37,236 nt of DNA from a virus: positions 1 to 37,236 of the IMG/VR virus record IMGVR_UViG_3300024243_000051; one strand, written 5' to 3'. A model generated the notes under the pieces. That model was not told the origin of the DNA. It saw only the letters and a program-made list of their open reading frames with translations, and searched no databases. This document shows positions 30,693 to 37,236 of this stretch, one piece after another. The translations under genes and the position numbers were made by a program. Position 1 is the stretch's first letter; each line of letters starts with the position of its first letter.

Positions 30693-33208
30693 AGTGTGCC
30701 TGTCACGAACAAGTAGATACGCTAATCAATCCTAGGATGCGACCACAAGGAAAGTTTGAAAAAGAAATCCTAGTGATAGGGCGAACTGTTCAACAGCAAG
30801 AGGATGCAACAGGTAGATTATTCTTGAGCAGTTCGGGACATATAGTGCGTAACTCGTTAAAGAAAGCAGGACTTGATGTAGCCACAGGCAGTAACATTCA
30901 GAAGCAGACAGATGTAGATGTGATGTTCCACAATTGGAGAAGATGTGGGTTTGATTTTGGAGTGGAAAAAACAAACCTAAAGCCTTGTACCTCATACATG
31001 AATAGGCTGATCACAGCTATACAACCTAAAGTTATTGTAGCTATAGGTCAGGAAGTCTTTGAGAAGCTTATGCCTATGACGTACAAGATTGATCGGGCTA
31101 CATGTAAGTTGATGCGTGGCATAGCTATACCAAGTTACAAGCATAACTGTTGGGTTGTTCCGGTTCTTGATTCGGAAGCCTTGATGATGGATGAGAGGCA
31201 CCAAGATTTTATGTTCGCTCAATTTGATAGGGATATTAAGAATGCAGTTGAGCATTCAGAGATTCCTCTACCAAAAAAGCCAGAGCCAAAAGAGATTGTC
31301 GCTCTGGACACAGCAGAAGAGATAGAAGAAATCTTAGCCTCTGAAGAGTTTTCACATGAAGACTATTGGGTGTCATTTGATTTTGAATCCACCCACTATG
31401 ATGCGAGGAAAGGAGACTTACTTACTGTAGCGTTAGCCAGTTCTGGATGTGATGCCGTTTATACTTTCCCATTCAGACGTTTAGAAACAGAAGAAGAACA
31501 AGAGCGAGTGAAGTGTGCCTTCAGAGATTGGCTATGCTCTGACTGCGCTAAGATAGTGACAGAGATTAACATGGAGTTCCTGTGGTCATGGGCTAAGTTC
31601 GGTGTGATTCCTAAGAATATACACAGGGCTACGGAAATCATGACCCACATTGCTGATCAAAGAAGAGGAACAAACAGTTTAGATTGGAGAGCTTTAGCTG
31701 ACTTTGGTGTGTACTACAAAGACATCGTTGACCGTAAGAACATGGCAGCAGAAGAGTTAGATAAAGTTCTATATTACAATGGGCTTGATGCCTACTACAC
31801 TTTACAGTTGGCTTTACTATATGAGAAAAAGATCAAGGCACAGGGACAGGAGAAAGCCCTTGACTTATTGACCAAAGCTAGTTATATTTATTGCAAAGCT
31901 TCAGTAAACGGAATCAAACTAGATGAGACAGTACTTGACCAAGTTGGACAGGGATTTGAGAAGCGTAAGAACGAGATAGTCGATGAGCTAAAAGAATTTC
32001 CGTGTGTACAAGAATGGGACAAGGCTGTGCATATCACGCACTCCCTACCTATTAGCAGTATCAAGCCCACATTCGAGGGCGAAATAATACCAAGCGCAAG
32101 GAAGCAAAGAGGCAAGACATTACTCAAAGCGTTGTGGACTCCTACTGGACAGATCAATAGGAGAGCCGTACTCTTTGACATACTAGGTGCGCCCGTCTTG
32201 ATGGAGACAGACAGTGGAGAACCTAGCCTATCTGCCGCTCACATGGACTTACTGGCAGAGGAATGGAAGGATGATGTTGGGTTGAAGTATGTTAAGAAGT
32301 GTCAGGAAGCTACGACTATAGATACTATAATCAAAAGCTACATGAACCTTAAGAATAACATATGGCCTGACGGAAGGATTCATCCTAAGTTTAAACTATC
32401 TGTACCACGGACTTATAGAAGTAGTAGCTCTGACCCTAACTTTCAGAACCAACACAAGCACGGAGAGGGGGTGGCATTACGGAAAGCTTTTGTGCCTACA
32501 CTTGACGGATTCCTAGCGGCTGATTACGGAGCTATGGAAGTGAGAGTGATAGCGTACCTGAGTCAAGACAAGGTACTACTGAAACAGTTGAATGATGGAT
32601 TTGATTTGCATGCGTATTGGGCTTCTAAGTTATGGAACATTGAGTTTAACTCCTTTCTTAGAAACTTGAAAAAAGATGAGTACAAAGAGATGCGGTTCAA
32701 GGCCAAGAACATGTTTGTGTTTCCAGAGTTTTATGGTAGTTGGAATGAGCCTATCTCTGAGAACATCGGCCTCTCAGTTAAGAGGGTGAGGCTGGTTGAG
32801 TCTTGGTTCTGGAAGGAATACAATGGAGTAGGTAAGTGGCACAATAAACTAGAGGAACAGTACAAGACTGACCACGGAATTTACCTGCCCAATGGATTCT
32901 ACATACCGGGGCCGCTAACAAGAAACGACATCTTCAATTACCCTGTGCAGGGGCCAGCATCACATTACGTTGCGGCATCTTGCATTGACCTACAGCAAGT
33001 CTATGAAGAGAAAGGATTTGAATCGTACTTGTGTGGTCAGATACATGATGATATCATTACTGATTTTACGAAAGGAGAAGTGCGTGAAGTATTGAAAGTA
33101 AAAAAGGAAATTATGGAGACTCCTAGATTTGGACTGAGTGGTGCGCCTTTGCTGTCCGAATTCTCAATCAGTACAACTAACTGGCATGACATGGAAGACA
33201 TAGGATAA
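30689..33208 (+). CDS. DNA polymerase family A with UDG-like N-terminal domain
   Basis: An 839-residue polymerase. Residues about 25-190 resemble family 4/5 uracil-DNA glycosylases (EDATGRLFLSSSGHIVR, and NLKPCTSYMNRLITAIQPKV then VAIG), but the N-terminal GEAPG-like catalytic motif is degenerate (IGRTV). A 3'-5' exonuclease domain begins with DFESTHYD (231-238). The polymerase domain has motif A DYGAMEVRV (612-620, D612), the O-helix region with FYGSW, and motif C IHDD (785-788, D787). It is the replicative polymerase and should work with the DnaB-like helicase and SSB. Phage polymerases with UDG-like N-termini are known in SPO1-like phages. Confidence 0.9.
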   Translation: MKCACHEQVDTLINPRMRPQGKFEKEILVIGRTVQQQEDATGRLFLSSSGHIVRNSLKKAGLDVATGSNIQKQTDVDVMFHNWRRCGFDFGVEKTNLKPCTSYMNRLITAIQPKVIVAIGQEVFEKLMPMTYKIDRATCKLMRGIAIPSYKHNCWVVPVLDSEALMMDERHQDFMFAQFDRDIKNAVEHSEIPLPKKPEPKEIVALDTAEEIEEILASEEFSHEDYWVSFDFESTHYDARKGDLLTVALASSGCDAVYTFPFRRLETEEEQERVKCAFRDWLCSDCAKIVTEINMEFLWSWAKFGVIPKNIHRATEIMTHIADQRRGTNSLDWRALADFGVYYKDIVDRKNMAAEELDKVLYYNGLDAYYTLQLALLYEKKIKAQGQEKALDLLTKASYIYCKASVNGIKLDETVLDQVGQGFEKRKNEIVDELKEFPCVQEWDKAVHITHSLPISSIKPTFEGEIIPSARKQRGKTLLKALWTPTGQINRRAVLFDILGAPVLMETDSGEPSLSAAHMDLLAEEWKDDVGLKYVKKCQEATTIDTIIKSYMNLKNNIWPDGRIHPKFKLSVPRTYRSSSSDPNFQNQHKHGEGVALRKAFVPTLDGFLAADYGAMEVRVIAYLSQDKVLLKQLNDGFDLHAYWASKLWNIEFNSFLRNLKKDEYKEMRFKAKNMFVFPEFYGSWNEPISENIGLSVKRVRLVESWFWKEYNGVGKWHNKLEEQYKTDHGIYLPNGFYIPGPLTRNDIFNYPVQGPASHYVAASCIDLQQVYEEKGFESYLCGQIHDDIITDFTKGEVREVLKVKKEIMETPRFGLSGAPLLSEFSISTTNWHDMEDIG

Positions 33209-33220
33209 AGGAGATTAAAA

Positions 33221-34117
33221 ATGGCAAGATCAATGACCGCAGATAAGGTACAGAATTACCGTGAGCCGTCAGGTTGGGCAGGAGAATCTTTCCTCGACTT
33301 GGCAAAGATGGAAGCACTTGGTATTGGTAGATATACAGCACATGAAAAGATTAACAGGATTGCTTTCGTTCCCCCTAGAGAGAGGGGATTCTATGGCAAG
33401 AAAATTTGGGTGCATTATAGTCAGGGCATGGATAAGAATGCTTGGCTCTGCCCCCGGTTTCATTCTACTGAGTTCATGTCACAAGATGAACGTGCGGCTA
33501 TGGAGCAATCAGGACATGACCCAAAACGATGTGTCGTGTGTGAGACATGGAAACACCATGACGAAATAGGGAGTGTGGACAAGATCAAGAACCACTTCTC
33601 CTATAAGAAGAGGATGCTTCTCTATGTCATTGACACACGAACTGAAGAGTCCATTGCAGAAGGAGTGCAACTGTATGACGCACCTATGGGTAGGGTTGAT
33701 GGCACTGCCGGGGTTGGCTATTGCCTCAAGAATATGGTTGATCAAGACATAGAACTGGAAAACTTTAGGGACATGTCTATCTCTAAGAAGTTTGACTTTG
33801 TGTTCACTCGTACTGGCACATCGCAAACTGGCACTGGATACTCAGGCCACATGATCATGGAGAGGAAGCACAAGATTCCTAAAGCTATTATAGATGCGGC
33901 AATGGAACTGCCTGAGATTGAAGACCTTCTGCTGTTTAAGGATGCACAGCATATCGCAGGTAAGATGGGTGCAGGTAGAGAAGAACTACCGGAAGGGAAA
34001 CCTGCCACGTTGCAGGAAGCAGAGGAAGAAGTAGAAGCTCCTACTGTGAAGAGAGATAAACTAACTAGTGATCTGGAATCTAAAATTGGTGATCTTGATG
34101 ATGATGGGGAGGAATAA
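33221..34117 (+). CDS. Single-stranded DNA-binding protein (gp32-like)
   Basis: A 298-residue protein between polymerase and recombination genes. H65, C77, C104 and C107 could form the structural zinc site seen in T4 gp32. The middle is rich in beta and aromatic residues, and the C-terminus is highly acidic (SKIGDLDDDGEE), a typical SSB tail for partner binding. AGGAG lies upstream of the ATG. Coats ssDNA at the fork and during recombination. Identification is by layout and features and not by a strict motif. Confidence 0.7.
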   Translation: MARSMTADKVQNYREPSGWAGESFLDLAKMEALGIGRYTAHEKINRIAFVPPRERGFYGKKIWVHYSQGMDKNAWLCPRFHSTEFMSQDERAAMEQSGHDPKRCVVCETWKHHDEIGSVDKIKNHFSYKKRMLLYVIDTRTEESIAEGVQLYDAPMGRVDGTAGVGYCLKNMVDQDIELENFRDMSISKKFDFVFTRTGTSQTGTGYSGHMIMERKHKIPKAIIDAAMELPEIEDLLLFKDAQHIAGKMGAGREELPEGKPATLQEAEEEVEAPTVKRDKLTSDLESKIGDLDDDGEE

Positions 34118-34593
34118 TGCTAGATAAAGGAAAGTGGGAGAATGACTTAACTGAACTGGAAGCTTTCCTTGTCATTGAAGAGAAAGACCTTCCACTTCAT
34201 GCATCCAATCAGCCAAAAGCATTGTTTGATGCTGGCAGGATTAAGGCTGAGATCAAGAATGAATTGGCTTTAGCTGATCAGACCTTGACTGCTTTGAAGG
34301 CTAGTACTGATTTAGAAGTGAGGCTGTCTGACCCCGGTGCAATTGGGCTGGTTAAATGGACAGAGCCTTCTATCAAGGCGGCTGTGCTTGATAATCAGGA
34401 AGTGAAGGATGCTCAAGAGGTTAGCAGAGAAACGCAAGAGTTGTCTGACTATGCAGATTCGCTGTTCAATGCAGTGTATAGTAAGGCGCAGATGATCAAC
34501 GCTCTCGTTCAGTTAAGGGTAAGCATGAACTACGGGAGCTACACTGATGAAGAGAAGACTCATGAGAAAATTAACCGAAAGGAAAAGAAATGA
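34117..34593 (+). CDS. UvsY-like recombination mediator candidate
   Basis: A 158-residue helical protein between the SSB and RecA/UvsX genes, where recombination mediators lie in T4-like gene sets. The pattern of an N-terminal helix, the KWTEPSIKAAV segment and a long C-terminal helix resembles small UvsY-like proteins. A mediator would help RecA displace SSB. The ATG shares one base with the SSB stop codon. No definitive motif exists, so this is inference. Confidence 0.45.
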   Translation: MLDKGKWENDLTELEAFLVIEEKDLPLHASNQPKALFDAGRIKAEIKNELALADQTLTALKASTDLEVRLSDPGAIGLVKWTEPSIKAAVLDNQEVKDAQEVSRETQELSDYADSLFNAVYSKAQMINALVQLRVSMNYGSYTDEEKTHEKINRKEKK

Positions 34594-34952
34594 TTAAACT
34601 CACTTGCGATATATGTGAGGCAGTAGACGAGTATAAGCATGTCAATGAGTACCAAGAAGCTTTGCAAACTCTTCAGCAAACCTACCCTGCGTTCCCGTTT
34701 GTAATGGCGAATGTAGCTCGTAGGAATAAGACAGTCTGTAAGGCTTGCTTTTCTAAACTCGCTGAGAAATTAGAAACACATCTTAAGGAACAGGATAAGA
34801 AAGCGAGGGCTATTGCGGATGATTTTCTTGGGCCAATTCCCACGATCATCACACCAGCCGAGGCAGGAGTTGACCCTGCTGATGTAAATAATCCAGAAGG
34901 CGTAGCGGCTAATGTAATTAAGGCGGCACAGGAACAGGCCGCTAAGAAGTAG
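34590..34952 (+). CDS. Small zinc-knuckle protein
   Basis: A 120-residue protein with C6xxC9 and C50xxC53, which could bind one zinc ion; the C-terminal half is Ala/Pro-rich and helical. Start overlaps the upstream stop (ATGA). Its stop codon lies inside the first bases of the tRNA gene. Confidence 0.6.
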   Translation: MIKLTCDICEAVDEYKHVNEYQEALQTLQQTYPAFPFVMANVARRNKTVCKACFSKLAEKLETHLKEQDKKARAIADDFLGPIPTIITPAEAGVDPADVNNPEGVAANVIKAAQEQAAKK

Positions 34953-35032
34953 CAGACGCCCAATAGGAAGGGCAACAGGCTGTAACCCTGTGGCTTCTAT
35001 GCGTGTGGGTTCGACTCCCACCTGCTACACCA
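34949..35032 (+). tRNA. tRNA-Tyr (GTA)
   Basis: An 84-base cloverleaf with encoded CCA. Acceptor GTAGCAG pairs with CTGCTAC, followed by A and CCA. D stem GCCC/GGGC, anticodon stem ACAGG/CCTGT with loop CTGTAAC (anticodon GTA, Tyr), long variable arm as expected for bacterial tRNA-Tyr, T stem GTGGG/CCCAC with TTCGACT loop. The first four bases overlap the upstream gene, including its TAG stop, so processing of one transcript would cut the other. Confidence 0.92.
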
Positions 35033-35037
35033 AATGT

Positions 35038-35097
35038 GAGGCTTGAGGGGGAGGGAAGTCCAACACTCCATACCAGTGAGTGCCTCCCTCTCGCCTC
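35038..35097 (+). other. Structured RNA between tRNA and RecA gene
   Basis: Nested pairing: GAGGC (35038-35042) with GCCTC (35093-35097), GGAGG (35050-35054) with CCTCC (35083-35087), and CACTC (35064-35068) with GAGTG (35078-35082). It may be a terminator, a processing signal for the tRNA or a leader that controls the RecA gene. The ribosome binding site for RecA follows directly. Confidence 0.55.
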
Positions 35098-35115
35098 CTT
35101 TCTAAAGGAGAGCTA

Positions 35116-36150
35116 ATGGCAAAGAAAAAGAAAGATGTACCTGTAGCATCAGTGATAATGACGGAACAACCAAGTAAGTTTCTATCAACTGGAAGCTCTC
35201 TACTGAACTTTGCTATATCAGAAAAAGAAGAAGGGGGAATTGCAGTAGGCAGAACGACTCAGATAATGGGAGATGAATCTACTGGTAAGTCCTTACTAGC
35301 GGCAGAGATAGCAGGGGCAATACAACGTGAGGGTGGAGAGGTAGTGTACTGTGATGTAGAAGGAACTCTAGATTTGAAACGCTCACATGCTTTATGCGGA
35401 ATGAGTCTTGAGGAAGGAGACTTTAGAGTAGATCATCCATTTATAATAGAAGACCTTTGGGATAGGGTCATGGCAGGATTGATTGAGCTATGCGAAAAAG
35501 ATAAAAGGCCACGGCTTGTTATCATTGATTCTCTCTCAGCTATGAAGTGCAGGAGAGAGGAAGAGTCTGATGATACTGAAAAGAATGCTAACTTTACTTC
35601 GGCTTTCAGAGCCAAAGTATTTGGAGCAGGATATAGAAAGTACCAAGAAGCTATAGTTAGAAACAATATAACTTTACTGTTTGTGTCTCAGGTCAGGGCT
35701 AACCCTAATCAAACAATGGGAGATAACAGGGTGTCTGACTGTGGGAAAGCAATTAAGTTCTACGCTTCTACCATTGTAAAACTAAAAGTAGGGAAGAAGC
35801 TTAAAGACGGTAACGATGTTGTGCAGGGAGTCAATGTTAAATTTGTTGTATCTAAAAACAAGATAGCTCCCCCCATGAGAGAGGGAGAGTTTGCCATGTA
35901 CTTCGACTATGGCATAGATGATATAGAATCCCTGCTTAGATTCAACAAGAAGTATTCTTCTGATACTACCTTCGAAGGCCACAGGTCTGTAGAGGATGCT
36001 ATCAGTGAGGTAGAGGACAACCCTGAGAAGTTCACGGCATTGATGGACAGGGCATACAAGATATGGATGAAACTACATGAGTATAAATACCGTAAACCTA
36101 GACATACTGTACTAGCGGAAGCGAGGGAAGCGAATGCGAATAGCGATTAG
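35116..36150 (+). CDS. RecA/UvsX-like recombinase
   Basis: A 344-residue RecA-fold ATPase: Walker A GDESTGKS (residues 52-59), DVEGTLD region (70-76) with the catalytic-type glutamate, Walker B RLVIIDSLSA (133-142), and a FVSQVRAN motif near residue 200. It pairs homologous strands for repair and recombination-dependent replication. The ATG at 35116 follows AAAGGAG; an in-frame upstream codon would include the structured leader. Works with the SSB and UvsY-like proteins encoded upstream. Confidence 0.88.
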   Translation: MAKKKKDVPVASVIMTEQPSKFLSTGSSLLNFAISEKEEGGIAVGRTTQIMGDESTGKSLLAAEIAGAIQREGGEVVYCDVEGTLDLKRSHALCGMSLEEGDFRVDHPFIIEDLWDRVMAGLIELCEKDKRPRLVIIDSLSAMKCRREEESDDTEKNANFTSAFRAKVFGAGYRKYQEAIVRNNITLLFVSQVRANPNQTMGDNRVSDCGKAIKFYASTIVKLKVGKKLKDGNDVVQGVNVKFVVSKNKIAPPMREGEFAMYFDYGIDDIESLLRFNKKYSSDTTFEGHRSVEDAISEVEDNPEKFTALMDRAYKIWMKLHEYKYRKPRHTVLAEAREANANSD

Positions 36151-36727
36151 TGGAAAGGCAGGGTCAGGGAAAGACACTGTAGGAGCAAAGCTGGCTAGAG
36201 CTTTTGAGATACCTATCACACATCTTGCGGATGCTCTGAAGGTAGAGTATTTTAATAATGAGATTATGTGTGACAAGGCTATTACAAAAGAACAAGAGCT
36301 TTATCTTCTCAATCTTACTGATGAAGAGAAGATTGTAAATACAAATAAACAGAAACACCTTCCACATGTAAGACAAGGGCTGATTCAATGGGGACAGATG
36401 AAACGCAAGGCTGACCCCGACTACTGGATAAAGAAGCTAGACTTAGAAGCCTCACAAGTTTTACCTGATCTTAGATTTACAAACGAACTCATGGCCTTTC
36501 ACAAGGCAGGATTTATTCTGATCAGGGTAGAGACATCAGAGGATAAAATAGTAGAGAGGGGTGGCCCTGCTTACATAGATGATATAAGTGAAACTGCCTT
36601 GGACGATAACATCCTTGAGTGGGATTTTATCATTGACAACAATAAGAGTATAGGCGCACTGAGGCGTAGGCTTCGTGAAGTAATCAAAAGGATAAAGGAG
36701 ATAGAACATGACAGAACAAGTGAGTAA
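36134..36727 (+). CDS. Deoxynucleoside monophosphate kinase
   Basis: A 197-residue P-loop kinase with GKAGSGKDT (7-15) and a DLRFTNE segment (112-118), as in T4 gp1-like dNMP kinases. It would phosphorylate dNMPs for replication. The start overlaps the end of the RecA gene by 17 bases, and the end overlaps the next gene by 20 bases. Start has AAGCGAGGGAAGCG upstream, a modest ribosome binding site. Confidence 0.8.
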   Translation: MRIAISGKAGSGKDTVGAKLARAFEIPITHLADALKVEYFNNEIMCDKAITKEQELYLLNLTDEEKIVNTNKQKHLPHVRQGLIQWGQMKRKADPDYWIKKLDLEASQVLPDLRFTNELMAFHKAGFILIRVETSEDKIVERGGPAYIDDISETALDDNILEWDFIIDNNKSIGALRRRLREVIKRIKEIEHDRTSE

Positions 36728-37163
36728 GATTCCCGGCAAAGACCCTATTGATGTTCGTAAACCATTGATAGCTATTGACTTTGATGGAACCATTACTACA
36801 TATAAGAAGTGGCAAGGTGTCAACATTTTCGACCCCCCACAGCCCGGAGCTAGAAAAGCTTTGCAGTTGCTTAAGGATAAGGGCTATCGAATACTCATTT
36901 GGACTACCAGAAACAATAAGAAGGAGCTTAAAGCTTATCTGCATAAGCATAGCATTCCTTTTGATTTCATCAATACTGCGCCTGTAGCACCACACCAGAA
37001 CCCCGGTAAACCTGCGTGTGCTTTCTACATAGATGATAATGCAGTGAGGCACACAGATTGGGAGCATACCCTGATGATGCTACAAGGATATGAACAAGCC
37101 AGACTTGCACAATTCTGTAATTGGTCGGACGACTTTGAACATGCACAAGGAGATGAGAAATGA
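36708..37163 (+). CDS. HAD-superfamily phosphatase
   Basis: A 151-residue protein with HAD motifs: IDFDGT (residues 23-28, nucleophile D24, D26), WTTRN (65-69, motif II threonine) and YIDDN (107-111, motif IV acids D109 and D110). The lysine motif is probably in the preceding segment (NPGKP). Candidate substrates are nucleotides, or 3'-phosphate ends of RNA as a partner of the RNA ligase; the sequence does not decide. Overlaps the dNMP kinase gene. Confidence 0.8.
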   Translation: MTEQVSKIPGKDPIDVRKPLIAIDFDGTITTYKKWQGVNIFDPPQPGARKALQLLKDKGYRILIWTTRNNKKELKAYLHKHSIPFDFINTAPVAPHQNPGKPACAFYIDDNAVRHTDWEHTLMMLQGYEQARLAQFCNWSDDFEHAQGDEK

Positions 37164-37236
37164 GTAGAGAAGCGTTCAGTTCTAATGAGACTTTTATAGC
37201 AATAGGATTCATGGCGGCAGTGACTTTGTTTGCATG
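37160..37236 (+). CDS. Partial gene at the window edge
   Basis: Begins ATG at 37160, overlapping the upstream stop codon by four bases, with AAGGAG upstream. The 25 visible residues start MSREAFSSNETF and become hydrophobic, suggesting a membrane or signal segment. The rest lies outside the window. Confidence 0.55.
   Translation, partial: MSREAFSSNETFIAIGFMAAVTLFA

Noticed and set aside
1-37236. CRISPR array, integrase, transposase or attachment site
   Set aside because: No regularly spaced long repeats and no recombinase or transposase motifs were seen; nothing supports lysogeny in this window.

Overview
The window is a piece of a tailed double-stranded DNA bacteriophage genome, about 40% G+C by eye. 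Evidence for this is a head-gene run (large terminase, portal, scaffold-like protein, major capsid, decoration-like protein), a phage replication and recombination set (family A polymerase, DnaB-like helicase, primase, SSB, UvsY-like protein, RecA/UvsX), dense gene packing with TAATG, ATGA and GTGA overlaps, AGGAGG-type ribosome binding sites and many very small ORFs. Promoters are sigma70-like, so the host is a bacterium. I cannot name the host or the closest phage from the sequence.

Layout. (1) Positions 55-13389, minus strand: one long operon from a consensus promoter at 13450-13478. It starts with about a dozen small genes, several Cys-rich and two with membrane segments. Then come a putative small terminase carrying an IF2-N-like segment, the large terminase, two paralogous proteins with signal peptides, portal, an FmdB-like zinc ribbon, a scaffold-like protein, major capsid and a decoration-like protein. 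A strong terminator lies at 11-45, and a ribosome binding site for the next leftward gene sits at the window edge. (2) Positions 13390-14082: a 690-base non-coding switch region with 21-bp iteron-like repeats, a long nested hairpin and a probable rightward promoter and operator. (3) Positions 14083-18172, plus strand: one medium gene of unknown role, then a string of tiny accessory genes broken up by two hairpin terminators and one complex inverted-repeat RNA. (4) Positions 18169-22865, plus strand: a ubiquitin-like conjugation cassette. (5) Positions 23049-26437, plus strand: primase, a nucleotidyltransferase-type RNA ligase, a zinc-binding protein and a membrane protein. (6) Positions 26506-29845, minus strand: SNF2-like helicase, DnaB-like helicase and a charged protein, read leftward. 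(7) Positions 29846-30194: divergent promoters with AT-rich repeats. (8) Positions 30195-37236, plus strand: DNA polymerase with a UDG-like N-terminus, SSB, UvsY-like protein, a tRNA-Tyr, RecA/UvsX, a dNMP kinase, a HAD phosphatase and a truncated gene at the window edge.

The most striking part is the cassette at 18169-22865. In order it encodes a 718-residue protein whose C-terminal part carries an E2-like active-site pattern, a JAB/JAMM metalloprotease with an exact HxHx7Sx2D motif, a 126-residue unknown, an E1/ThiF-like adenylating enzyme and a 148-residue protein of two ubiquitin/ThiS-like halves, each ending in Ala-Lys-Gly-Asn. The simplest reading is that the JAB protease trims the Ubl to a C-terminal glycine, E1 activates it, and the E2-like cysteine passes it to an unknown viral or host target. 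The Ubl gene is visibly more G+C-rich than its neighbours and is followed by a 125-base structured RNA or terminator. I know that E1/E2/JAB/Ubl operons exist in bacterial chromosomes and plasmids; a full set inside a phage accessory region is unusual in my knowledge, and a database search would decide how new it is.

All assignments rest on reading motifs and gene context; no database search was run.
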